Of a DNA stretch of 64,000 nt, positions 36,995 to 44,685 are shown one piece after another. Within the stretch, counting starts at the first letter, position 1. The number at the start of each line of letters is the position of its first letter. Under the pieces are notes generated by a model. That model saw nothing but the letters and a program-made list of their open reading frames with translations. It was not told where the DNA came from and ran no database searches. Source of the DNA: Microvirga sp. (GTDB lineage: Bacteria; Pseudomonadota; Alphaproteobacteria; Rhizobiales; Beijerinckiaceae); the NCBI GenBank assembly GCA_031181145.1, contig JAPSLB010000009.1, positions 55,552-119,551 on the forward strand. The letters are read 5' to 3'. A program made the translations under genes and the position numbers.

Positions 36995-37156
36995 GATCCC
37001 GCGATGTGGCGAGACGAGGCCCCTCCTGTCAAGCGGGAGCGACGGTTATTCGCGGCTCGGACCTTCTCAAGAAGGGCTCGCTCTTCCGGGTGAGACACCC
37101 TAGAAAGGTCAGGATTCCCCACGATGGAATGACCGCTCACCGGATCCGATTGCCCG

Positions 37157-39010
37157 ATGGCCAGCCCAGCCTCCCATGTCAGTTTTCTGCCTCCCATCCT
37201 GACCTTCTGCGGGGCGGCGGTCATCGCCGTGCCGGTATTCCGCTTCTTCGGCTTGAGCGCCGTGCTCGGCTATCTCGCCGCAGGGGTCGCGATCGGGCCG
37301 TCGGGCCTGAGCCTCGTGGGAGACCCGGGGACCGTCGCCACCGTGGCTGAGCTCGGCGTAGTGCTTCTGCTGTTCATCATCGGACTGGAACTGAAGCTCT
37401 CCCATCTCTGGTCCATGAAACGGGACATCTTCGGGCTTGGTTTCGCTCAGTTGGCCATCACGGGGCTCTGCCTCGGCGGCGCATCGTTGGCCATCGGCTT
37501 CGGGCCCAAAGCCTCCCTTGTCATAGGCATTGCAGTGGCGCTCTCGGCGACCGCCATCGCCCTTCAGATGCTGGAGGAGCGCAACGACCTTCCGACGCCC
37601 TACGGGCAGCGCTCCTTCGCGATCCTGCTGTTTCAGGACCTCTCAGTCGTTCCCGTGCTTGCCATCCTGCCTCTGCTGGCCTCGGGCACCGCTATTGAGG
37701 AAAGCTCCTCGTTTCTGGAGCGGCTCCTGGCCGCCGGGGAGGCAGCAGCAGCCATCGGAGCAGTGGTTCTGATCGGACGCTATGGCCTGAACCCGTTCTT
37801 TCGCATTCTGGCCCGCACCGGCTCCCGGGAGGTCATGACAGCATCGGCGCTGCTCGTGGTATTGGGGGCGGCCCTGCTCATGGAAGAGGTCGGCCTCTCC
37901 ATGGCCATGGGGGCATTCCTGGCCGGCCTGCTGCTCGCCGAATCGAATTTCCGACACCAGCTCGAGGCTGATATCGAGCCCTTTCGCGGTATGCTGCTCG
38001 GCCTGTTCTTCATGAGCGTGGGCATGTCCATCGATCTGGGCCTTGTCCGTCAGCAATGGGCGCTGTTGGCTCTTGCGGCCCCAGTGGTGATCGTCGGAAA
38101 GACCATCCTGATCACCATTCTCTCGCGGCTGTTCGGCGCCACGTGGCGCGAAGGGCTGCGATCCGGCACGCTTCTCTGCACCGCCGGCGAGTTCGCCTTC
38201 GTGCTCCTGCCCGTCGCCACGGCGGCCGGATTGATGTCTCAGAGCGACGCGCAAACCGTGACGGCGCTCGCGGCCATCACGATGCTGCTCGGCCCGGTTT
38301 TCTCGACCCTCATCGAAAAGGTCTTGCTCTCCCGCCCCGAGACGGCAAAGGCCTCGGGCATGGATGACCTCCTGGGGCAGGAGGGAGAGCCTTCGAGCCG
38401 CGTCCTCGTGATCGGCTTCGGACGCTTCGGACAAATCGTCAATCAGGTGCTGCTCTCGCAGAACATCGACGCCACGGTCATCGACAACAACGTGGAGCGC
38501 GTGCGCGATGCCGCCCGTTTCGGCCTCAAGATCTATTACGGTGACGGAACGCGCCTCGATGTGCTGCGGGCGGCCGGGGCCGAGGAGGCGGAGATGATCT
38601 GCGTCTGCACGGACGCTCCTGAAACGACCGAGAAGATCGCCGAGATCATTCACCAGAATTTTCCGAGTGCCCGCAGCTTCGTGCGTGCCTTCGACCGCAT
38701 TCATGCCGTCAGGCTGTTGAAGATCGGCATCGACTATCAGCTTCGCGAGACATTCGAGTCCGCCATCGTTTTCGGCCGCTCGGCGCTCGAAGAGCTCGGG
38801 ATCGAGGCGGAAACCGCCGCCAGCGCAGCGTTGAATGTGCGCAAGCGTGACATCGCACGCCTGTTCCTGCAGAAGGAGATCGGTGCAAGTTACGGCGCCG
38901 AGCTGGTGGTCGGAGCCAGAATCACGCCCGAGCCCCTCACCTCCCCGACAGGAAGGGCCAAGGCCTTGAGCCCTGAAACACGCGATATTCTCGGCGAGGG
39001 AGCCCTCTGA
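37157..39010 (+). CDS. Monovalent cation:proton antiporter with RCK domain (Kef-like)
   Basis: A 617-residue CPA2-family transporter like KefB/KefC. About 12 membrane helices occupy residues 5-395, including the helix-break element IGLELKLS near 75 and the paired FQDLSVVPV segment. A cytosolic Rossmann TrkA-N (RCK) domain begins near residue 413 with the NAD-binding VLVIGFGRFGQIV and covers up to about 530. Such proteins exchange K+ for H+, often in response to electrophiles or glutathione adducts. The gene overlaps the MATE gene by one base, so the two are translationally coupled. Confidence 0.9.
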   Translation: MASPASHVSFLPPILTFCGAAVIAVPVFRFFGLSAVLGYLAAGVAIGPSGLSLVGDPGTVATVAELGVVLLLFIIGLELKLSHLWSMKRDIFGLGFAQLAITGLCLGGASLAIGFGPKASLVIGIAVALSATAIALQMLEERNDLPTPYGQRSFAILLFQDLSVVPVLAILPLLASGTAIEESSSFLERLLAAGEAAAAIGAVVLIGRYGLNPFFRILARTGSREVMTASALLVVLGAALLMEEVGLSMAMGAFLAGLLLAESNFRHQLEADIEPFRGMLLGLFFMSVGMSIDLGLVRQQWALLALAAPVVIVGKTILITILSRLFGATWREGLRSGTLLCTAGEFAFVLLPVATAAGLMSQSDAQTVTALAAITMLLGPVFSTLIEKVLLSRPETAKASGMDDLLGQEGEPSSRVLVIGFGRFGQIVNQVLLSQNIDATVIDNNVERVRDAARFGLKIYYGDGTRLDVLRAAGAEEAEMICVCTDAPETTEKIAEIIHQNFPSARSFVRAFDRIHAVRLLKIGIDYQLRETFESAIVFGRSALEELGIEAETAASAALNVRKRDIARLFLQKEIGASYGAELVVGARITPEPLTSPTGRAKALSPETRDILGEGAL

Positions 39011-40389
39011 TGGACGCCTATCCTGCGGAGCGCACGGCGGAGGAGCGCGCCGATACGCCCGTCTTCGTGCAAGGCTCGACCATGCGCCATGTGCTCGTGA
39101 TGACGGGAACGGGTGCGGCCGGACTGATCGCCATCTTCATCGTCGATCTCGTTTCACTGCTCTACATTTCATGGCTCAACGATCCGAGCATGACGGCGGG
39201 CGTCGGACTGGCGACCGTCGTGATGTTCTTCACGGTCTCCATCAATGTTGGCCTGATGATCCCGATAGGTGCGCTCGTGTCTCGCGCCCTCGGCGCACGC
39301 CGGCACGAGGATGCACGACGCCTTGCGACGTCCGGCACCCTTCTCATGGCTGCGATCGGCGCGATGGTCAGCCTGGTGACACTTCCGTTCCTGCCTCAGA
39401 TTCTCGGGGCAATGGGCGCGAGCGGCCCGGCTTATGACGTGGCACGGAACTTCCTCTGGATTGCCCTGCCGACGAATGCCCTGATGTCCGTCGGCATGGC
39501 ATTCTCCACCGTGCTGCGGGCAGCGGGCGATGCCAAGCGCAGCATGTACGCGACTCTCTCCGTCGCCATCGTCACGGTTCTCCTTGACCCCATCACGATC
39601 TTCGTTCTGGACCTGAAATCCGACGGTGCCGCGCTCACCATTAGCCTCGCGCGCGTGGTCTATCTCTATGTTGGCTATGTCTATGTCACCCGAGCCCACC
39701 GGCTGCTTGCGAGGCCCGCCCTGCAATCGGTGATCCGCGACGCGAAGCCGTTCTTCGCCATCGCGATCCCGGCCATTCTCACCAATGTCGCCGCTCCGGC
39801 CGCGAATGCCTTCTTCACCGGCATCATGGCTCAATTCGGCGATCAGGCCATTGCTGCCTCCGCCATTATCGACCGGGTGACGCCGGTCACCTTCGCGGGC
39901 GTCTTCGCACTGGCAGGGGCCATCGGCCCGGTTCTGGGGCAAAACTGGGGCGCGAGGCGCTATGATCGAATGAAGCAAACATTGAAGGATTCTCTCACCT
40001 TCATGATCGTCTATGTCCTGAGCGTGTGGCTCCTGCTGTTCCTGCTGCAGGATCTCATCGTCATCGCGTTCAATGCGCCGCCGCTGACCGCAGAGCTGGT
40101 AAAATTCTTCTGTCAGCTGAGCGGGTTCATCTGGTTCTTCGTCAGCCTCGTATTCGTCGCCAATGCCTCATTCAACAATCTCGGCTATCCCCTGCTCTCG
40201 ACCTTCTTCAACTGGGGGCGGGCGACGCTGGGCATGATTCCATTCGCCTATTTCGGAGCGCAGATCGGCGGCCCGAAGGGCGCCCTGATCGGCATCGGTG
40301 CCGGCTCCATCGTCTTCGGAATTGCTGCTATCGTCACTGCGTTCTGGACAATCCGGCGTCTGGAGAGGCAAGCTGTCCCGATCCCTTAA
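39010..40389 (+). CDS. MATE-family multidrug/toxin exporter
   Basis: A 459-residue, 12-helix efflux transporter of the MATE family, driven by H+ or Na+. The N-terminal helices carry LVSLLYISWLNDPSMTAGVG, where the family has its conserved LVD element (seen as IVDLVSLLYIS), and the repeated two-lobe layout is clear (residues 25-220 and 240-450, with GAIGPVLGQNWGA starting the second). Substrate is not evident. Its ATG shares one base with the stop of the antiporter gene (TGATG). A DUF937 gene follows 38 bases later. Confidence 0.9.
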   Translation: MDAYPAERTAEERADTPVFVQGSTMRHVLVMTGTGAAGLIAIFIVDLVSLLYISWLNDPSMTAGVGLATVVMFFTVSINVGLMIPIGALVSRALGARRHEDARRLATSGTLLMAAIGAMVSLVTLPFLPQILGAMGASGPAYDVARNFLWIALPTNALMSVGMAFSTVLRAAGDAKRSMYATLSVAIVTVLLDPITIFVLDLKSDGAALTISLARVVYLYVGYVYVTRAHRLLARPALQSVIRDAKPFFAIAIPAILTNVAAPAANAFFTGIMAQFGDQAIAASAIIDRVTPVTFAGVFALAGAIGPVLGQNWGARRYDRMKQTLKDSLTFMIVYVLSVWLLLFLLQDLIVIAFNAPPLTAELVKFFCQLSGFIWFFVSLVFVANASFNNLGYPLLSTFFNWGRATLGMIPFAYFGAQIGGPKGALIGIGAGSIVFGIAAIVTAFWTIRRLERQAVPIP

Positions 40390-40427
40390 AGGGGCAAGCC
40401 GGATACCGAGCTTACGAGGAGTCTGCC

Positions 40428-41165
40428 ATGTTCAACTGGTTCGACCTGATGCGACAGGCTCAGACCCAAGCCGGCTTCGAGACTCTGGCGCGCCAATTCC
40501 AGCTCTCGGGCGAGCAGCAGCAGCGAGCCATGGCGGCCCTCATGCCGGCCTTCGTCATGGGCCTGCAACATGCCGTGAGCCGGGATCCCAACCGTTTTCT
40601 GCAATCCCTGATGGGCGGCGGGTACCAGCAGTTTTGGCAGATGGCGGGACGCTCCTTCTCCTCGCAAGCCCAGCAGGAGGGCAGGCGCCTGCTCGACCAG
40701 TTCTTCGGCTCGGACGAGGCAAGCCGCCGCGTAGCCCATCAGGCAGCCGATTTCGCCGGCATCGGCGTCGAGACCATGCAGCAGATCCTGCCGCTTTACG
40801 CCGGCCTTCTTGCGGGCGGATTGTCTCAGTGGATGGCGGCGCAGTCGCAGGCCATCCAAACCCTCACACCATCCGGCACGGACGAAAAACCCAGGACGCA
40901 GACAGACAATCCATGGGCCGAGTTCTGGACCGGATGGCTGAAGGCTCCAGAGCCTGAGAAGAAGCCTGCCCTTCATCCGCTCCAGGAGATGATGGCGAAC
41001 TTCCTGCAAGCCCCCTCCCCCGAGAAGCCTCAGGGTCCCGGCCCCGCGTCTTCATCCCCTTGGGGGGAGATGATGGAAAAGGGACACGAGATGCAGATGC
41101 AGTATCTCGCATCCCTTCAATCGATCCTCGACGAGGCTTGGGGAACAGGCGCGAAGAAGCCCTAA
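40428..41165 (+). CDS. DUF937 domain-containing protein
   Basis: A 245-residue soluble protein. The N-terminal half is helical with the DUF937-like pattern: MFNWFDLMRQAQTQAGFETL, then LSGEQQQRAMAALMPAFVMG and a long helical stretch SRRVAHQAADFAGIG. The C-terminal third is rich in proline, glutamate and lysine and ends in a second helical segment with a glutamine-rich MQMQYLASLQSILDEAW. AGGAG at 40417-40421 fixes the start. Function is unknown. Its stop overlaps that of the convergent DUF1127 gene by three bases. Confidence 0.75.
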   Translation: MFNWFDLMRQAQTQAGFETLARQFQLSGEQQQRAMAALMPAFVMGLQHAVSRDPNRFLQSLMGGGYQQFWQMAGRSFSSQAQQEGRRLLDQFFGSDEASRRVAHQAADFAGIGVETMQQILPLYAGLLAGGLSQWMAAQSQAIQTLTPSGTDEKPRTQTDNPWAEFWTGWLKAPEPEKKPALHPLQEMMANFLQAPSPEKPQGPGPASSSPWGEMMEKGHEMQMQYLASLQSILDEAWGTGAKKP

Positions 41166-41470
41166 CTCCGGCTCACGAACGGAACCACGGGGCGCGGATT
41201 GCGTGCGGCAGGTCCACGCACAGGGATGGTCCGCTCCGCACATCGAACCAGCACCCATGACGGACGGTGATGAATGGGCTCCATCAGCGCAGTTTCCACG
41301 TCGTCGCGCGTGAGGCCGATATCCCTGAGCATGCGCTCGTCGACCTCGGCGAGATTCCTGACCTCTCGGCGGTCCCTGAAAGCCTTGGCGAGAGAGATGA
41401 GCGAGCGGGCGAGCCAGGTCAGGGTGCGGGCTCCCGGAGAGGTAGTGACGGGTGCTGCAGAAGTGGGCAT
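41162..41470 (-). CDS. DUF1127 domain-containing protein
   Basis: A 102-residue basic protein. The DUF1127 (YjiS-like) core is at about residues 30-62: RDRREVRNLAEVDERMLRDIGLTRDDV-like, written here only through its hallmark LAEVDERMLRDIG. Small DUF1127 proteins bind RNA or affect metabolism and stress responses in some alphaproteobacteria. AAAGGAG lies just before the ATG. The gene diverges from LysR (41751), and the phased repeat array lies directly upstream of it, about 55 bases from its start. Members elsewhere are usually shorter; the C-terminal 35 residues look variable. Confidence 0.85.
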   Translation of the reverse strand: MPTSAAPVTTSPGARTLTWLARSLISLAKAFRDRREVRNLAEVDERMLRDIGLTRDDVETALMEPIHHRPSWVLVRCAERTIPVRGPAARNPRPVVPFVSRS

Positions 41471-41523
41471 GACGGGTCTCCTTTCGCTCGCGAGTGGCCT
41501 TCAGGACCCCTCTGGATCCCCCT

Positions 41524-41603
41524 GGAACATTCCAGACCGTTTCAAGAGTGTTCCAGGACTGTTCCAGGGGCGTTCCAAGGTGCTCCAGGAAGTATTATGG
41601 AAC
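41524..41603. repeat. Helically phased TTCCAG array between DUF1127 and LysR genes
   Basis: TTCCAG-like cores begin at 41530, 41540 (TTTCAA), 41551, 41562, 41573 (TTCCAA) and 41583 (CTCCAG): six copies at 10-11 base steps, so they would lie on one face of the helix. Inverted GGAAC copies flank the array at 41524 and 41599. A related array is at 43655-43748. Confidence 0.75.
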
Positions 41604-41683
41604 TGAAACTGAGAAGGATATCCACCCAACCTATTGATAAATAAGCTAAATTTTTTCACCTCTTGGAACGTATAGCATGCAAT

Positions 41684-41700
41684 GTTTCATCACTTGAAAC
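41684..41700. promoter_or_regulatory. LysR-type operator candidate
   Basis: GTTTCA (41684-41689) and TGAAAC (41695-41700) form a perfect inverted repeat with a 5-base spacer and contain a T-N11-A pair (41686/41698), the LysR-regulator hallmark. It lies 51 bases before the LysR start codon, in an AT-rich stretch. Autoregulation is inferred. Confidence 0.6.
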
Positions 41701-41750
41701 GATTGTTTGAGATATGTATCATCATTCTCTTTGATGATGAGGTCAGGGTC

Positions 41751-42641
41751 ATGCATTTGCTCGATATCGACCAGCTCCGGACTTTCGTGGCGATTGCGGA
41801 TACGGGGTCGTTCACCCGCGCGGCGGAGATCGTGCACAAGACGCAGAGCGCGGTATCCATGCAGATGAAGCGGCTGGAGGACCGGGTGGGACGCCCGATC
41901 TTCGAGCGCGACGGGCGCCTGTCCAAGCTCACCGACGAGGGCGAGCGGCTGCTCGACTACGCGCGCCGGATCGTGCGCCTGAACGTGGAATGCATGGCCT
42001 CCTTCAACGAGCACGAGCTCACGGGACGGGTGCGCCTCGGTCTTCCCGACGATTACGCCGACCGCTACCTGCCGGAGATCCTGGCGCGGTTCTCGCGCTC
42101 CAACCCGAAGGCCGAGGTGACGGTGATGTGCGAGCCCACGCACAACCTGATCGAGCGCGTTCAGCACGGCGACCTGGACCTCGCCATCATCACCCATGTG
42201 GACCGGCGCGGCCCGTCCGAAATCGTGCGCATCGAGCAGCTTCTGTGGGTCACCTCCGGCCGCCACGGCGTGCACGAGGAGAACCCGATCCCGCTGGCGC
42301 TCGGCCGCCCGAACTGCGACTGGCGCCACTACGCCACGGAGGCTCTGGAGAGCGCGGACCGGGCCTTCCGCATCGCCTATGTGAGCTGGAACTCCACGGC
42401 GGTCGGCGCGGCGGTCCTGTCGGGTCTCGCGGTTTCGGTCCTACCGGAAAGCGCCGTGCGCCCCGGCATGCGCATCCTCGGCCCCTCCGACGGATTCCCG
42501 GCCCTGCCCTCGTGCAAGATCGGGCTGATCCGCGGGCGCGGCGAGGAGAACCCGCTGGCGGACGCCTTGGGCTTCCACATCAAGCAGTCCCTCGACAACC
42601 TGGGCTCGACGCGCCCGGTCTACCCGGCCGCCGCCGAATAG
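41751..42641 (+). CDS. LysR-family transcriptional regulator
   Basis: A 296-residue LTTR. The winged HTH (about residues 5-65) has TFVAIADTGSFTRAAEIVHKTQSAVSMQ and LEDRVGRPIFER. The effector domain begins near 95, with GRVRLGLPDD and DLDLAIITH, and ends with SGLAVSVLPESAV. The start at 41751 (MHLLDIDQLRTF) is chosen since it begins at the canonical first helix; an ATG at 41682 would overlap the inverted repeat. It converges with the EamA exporter with a 3-base gap and diverges from DUF1127. Regulation of both neighbours is likely but unproven. Confidence 0.92.
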   Translation: MHLLDIDQLRTFVAIADTGSFTRAAEIVHKTQSAVSMQMKRLEDRVGRPIFERDGRLSKLTDEGERLLDYARRIVRLNVECMASFNEHELTGRVRLGLPDDYADRYLPEILARFSRSNPKAEVTVMCEPTHNLIERVQHGDLDLAIITHVDRRGPSEIVRIEQLLWVTSGRHGVHEENPIPLALGRPNCDWRHYATEALESADRAFRIAYVSWNSTAVGAAVLSGLAVSVLPESAVRPGMRILGPSDGFPALPSCKIGLIRGRGEENPLADALGFHIKQSLDNLGSTRPVYPAAAE

Positions 42642-42644
42642 GCC

Positions 42645-43571
42645 TCAGCGGGCGGGCCTGCGCAGCACCAGCACGTTGCCCACGAGGGCGAACACGACCC
42701 CGATCCCCGCGAGCGCCGTCCACTGGTAGCCTTCGACCAGGGTGGACACGGCGAGCGCGATGATGGGGAACAGCACCGTCGAATAGCCCGCCCGCGCGGC
42801 CCCGAGGCGGCGCAGCAGGGTGAGGTAGGCCATGAAGGCCAGGACCGACGCGCCGACGGAGAGATAGAGCAGCGAGCCGATATACGTCACCGTCGGCTCG
42901 ATGATAAAGGCGTTGCCGCGCACCACGTTCAGGGCCAGCAGCACCGCGCAGCCATAGGTCATGCCCCAGGCGGTCGCGGAGAGCAGCGGCACGCCCCGGC
43001 GCTGCACGACCGTCGAGACCATGTTGCCCGAACAGAAGAACAGCGTGCCCATCACGCACAGGCCGAGCCCCTTGAGCGCATCCGCGTTGAAGCCGGCCCC
43101 CGTGATCTCCGGCCAGAACAGGAGCCCGATGCCCGCGACGCCGATCACGCCCCCGAGCGCCACCCGCGGCTCCACCTTCTGCCGGAAGATGACGAGGCTC
43201 AGCACCAGATTGAACACGGAGGCGAGCGAGAACACCACCGAGAGCAGCCCGGACGGCACGCTCAGGCCCCCGTAATAGAACGAGATGAAGTTGAACGAGA
43301 ACAGGCAGCATCCCACCGCCGCGAAGCGCAGGTGATCGGCGAGCGCGAAGCGCACCTGGTGGCCGGTGGCGACGACCCAGCCCCACATGAGCAAGGCGGC
43401 GAGCAGGAAGCGCCACAGCACCGACATCTCCGGCGCCACCACGCCGAGCTGCGCGTGGAGCGCGATCCAGCTCACGCCCCACAGGAAGACGGTGGCGGCG
43501 TAAAGCCCGAAGGTGGTTCCGTCGATGCGCCTGGCGTCCGGCGCGGACATCGTGGCACTGGCCTGGGTCAT
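42645..43571 (-). CDS. EamA-family (DMT) exporter
   Basis: A 308-residue membrane protein with ten predicted helices in two EamA repeats (about residues 18-145 and 160-300). FLWGVSWIALHAQLG near the N-terminus is the family start and the RXP-type turn between repeats is present (EPRVALGGVIGVAGIGLLFW). DMT transporters export amino acids or metabolites; the substrate is unknown. It ends 3 bases from the LysR gene, and its upstream region holds the second phased repeat array. A second possible start is at residue 8 (MSAPDARR). Confidence 0.88.
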   Translation of the reverse strand: MTQASATMSAPDARRIDGTTFGLYAATVFLWGVSWIALHAQLGVVAPEMSVLWRFLLAALLMWGWVVATGHQVRFALADHLRFAAVGCCLFSFNFISFYYGGLSVPSGLLSVVFSLASVFNLVLSLVIFRQKVEPRVALGGVIGVAGIGLLFWPEITGAGFNADALKGLGLCVMGTLFFCSGNMVSTVVQRRGVPLLSATAWGMTYGCAVLLALNVVRGNAFIIEPTVTYIGSLLYLSVGASVLAFMAYLTLLRRLGAARAGYSTVLFPIIALAVSTLVEGYQWTALAGIGVVFALVGNVLVLRRPAR

Positions 43572-43654
43572 GGGGGCGTTCCGGCAAATCTGGAGACGCT
43601 CCGATTACGCCCAACGCCTCATCAACACAAATGATGAAATGTCATCGATTTTTG

Positions 43655-43748
43655 CTGGAACGCTGATGAAACGTTCCAGGCCCCTCCCCTGCAACGCGCC
43701 CTGCAACGCCCTGGAACGCCCTGCAACGCCCGTTCCAGGGCGTTCCGG
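43655..43748. repeat. Second phased repeat array (CTGSAACG) upstream of the EamA gene
   Basis: CTGGAACG or CTGCAACG copies begin at 43655, 43689, 43701, 43711 and 43721, with inverted CGTTCCAG/CGTTCCGG copies at 43672, 43731 and 43741. The last five are spaced exactly 10 bases. The core matches the TTCCAG motif of the array at 41524-41603. Confidence 0.75.
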
Positions 43749-43873
43749 AGCCGAGCCCGGCCACGACGCCGCAGGACTTCGCCATCCGGGCGTCTGGCGC
43801 AACGCCCTCGACCTTGACGGCTCCCCGCCCCGTGTTACATTGTTCACTGTCTGTTCTCATCGATGGAGAGCCC

Positions 43874-44470
43874 ATGGCCGCGGCATCGCCCTCCTCCCCC
43901 GCCCCGTCCGGTTCCGGCGGTCCCGCCTCGTGCATCCGGGAGAAGCTTCCCCCCGAACGGGTCGCCCTGATGCGCGACTGGGTGGAGTGCACCACCCGCT
44001 CCTTCAGGCGCATCGGGCGGGAGCTCGGCGTCGCGGCCTCCACGGTTTCGCGCTATGCGGCGGAGGGCGGCTGGACGCGCCCGGCCGGAGCTGCCCTGCC
44101 GCCCGCCCTTGCCCGGCGCAGCCCTGAACCCTCGCGGGCGGGTCACCGGCGCGAGCAGATCGTCGAGCGACTCTGGACCCTGGCGGAGCGCCATGCCGAA
44201 GTTCTGCAGAACCAGCCCATCGAGCGCGCCGAACGCACCCTCCGGCTCCTTGCCCGCCTCACCCGCACGCTCGGGGAGATGGACAGGTACAATCCTCCCT
44301 GTCCTGCCTCTCTCCAGGACGAGCCGGCCTCCGCCCCGGAGCCGCCCTCCGGCCGCTCCATCCACGAACTGCGCGACGAACTCGAAGCGCATCTCAACCG
44401 CATCATGGAGGAGGAAGGCCATGGCTGGGAGGTGTGGGAATGGTGGTTCGAGGACGGGGCGGGGATTTGA
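43874..44470 (+). CDS. Putative DNA-binding protein with HTH-like segment
   Basis: A 198-residue protein of uncertain family. After a low-complexity, serine- and proline-rich start, the segment SFRRIGRELGVAASTVSRYAAEGGW (about residues 40-65; core RIGRELGVAASTVSRYA) looks like a helix-turn-helix, as in small terminase-like or recombinase DNA-binding modules. A helical middle part (about 95-140) and an acidic tail with GHGWEVWEWWFEDG follow. The start at 43874 is chosen for GGAG at 43865-43868; an earlier TTG at 43814 is possible. It lies immediately downstream of the second repeat array. No function is known. Confidence 0.55.
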   Translation: MAAASPSSPAPSGSGGPASCIREKLPPERVALMRDWVECTTRSFRRIGRELGVAASTVSRYAAEGGWTRPAGAALPPALARRSPEPSRAGHRREQIVERLWTLAERHAEVLQNQPIERAERTLRLLARLTRTLGEMDRYNPPCPASLQDEPASAPEPPSGRSIHELRDELEAHLNRIMEEEGHGWEVWEWWFEDGAGI

Positions 44471-44550
44471 GAGGGAGGGCCCAGGGGGCACTGGAGATGG
44501 CCAGGATGACATCTCCGGTGCCCCCCACGTCATCCCCGGCCCCTCTCCCC

Positions 44551-44639
44551 GTCATCACCGGCCTCGTGCCGGTGATCCCGACCCGTGGGAGCGCCGCGCC
44601 ACCAGGGCCGGGATGGCCACAACAAGTGCGGCCATGACG
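44551..44639 (+). repeat. Dispersed intergenic repeat, family 1 (copy 2)
   Basis: A palindromic half at 44551-44577 (GTCATCACCGG...CCGGTGATC) is followed by a second half at 44609-44639 (CCGGGATGGCC...GCGGCCATGACG). It shares 24 identical bases with 11881-11904. It fills most of the 215-bp gap after the HTH gene. Confidence 0.65.
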
Positions 44640-44685
44640 AAGGAAGGGTCCCGCCTGCCCTTTCAGCATCTCCCGCCGGGAGCGG

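Noticed and set aside
42645..43571. LysR and EamA genes as a horizontally acquired island
   Set aside because: Apart from the short AT-rich patch at 41600-41750, base composition and codon use match the rest, and there is no integrase, att site or tRNA.
41524..43748. CRISPR array from the repeated TTCCAG/CTGGAACG units
   Set aside because: Units are 6-8 bases long with 2-5 bases between them, degenerate, and in both orientations. There are no spacers of 30 or so bases and no cas genes.
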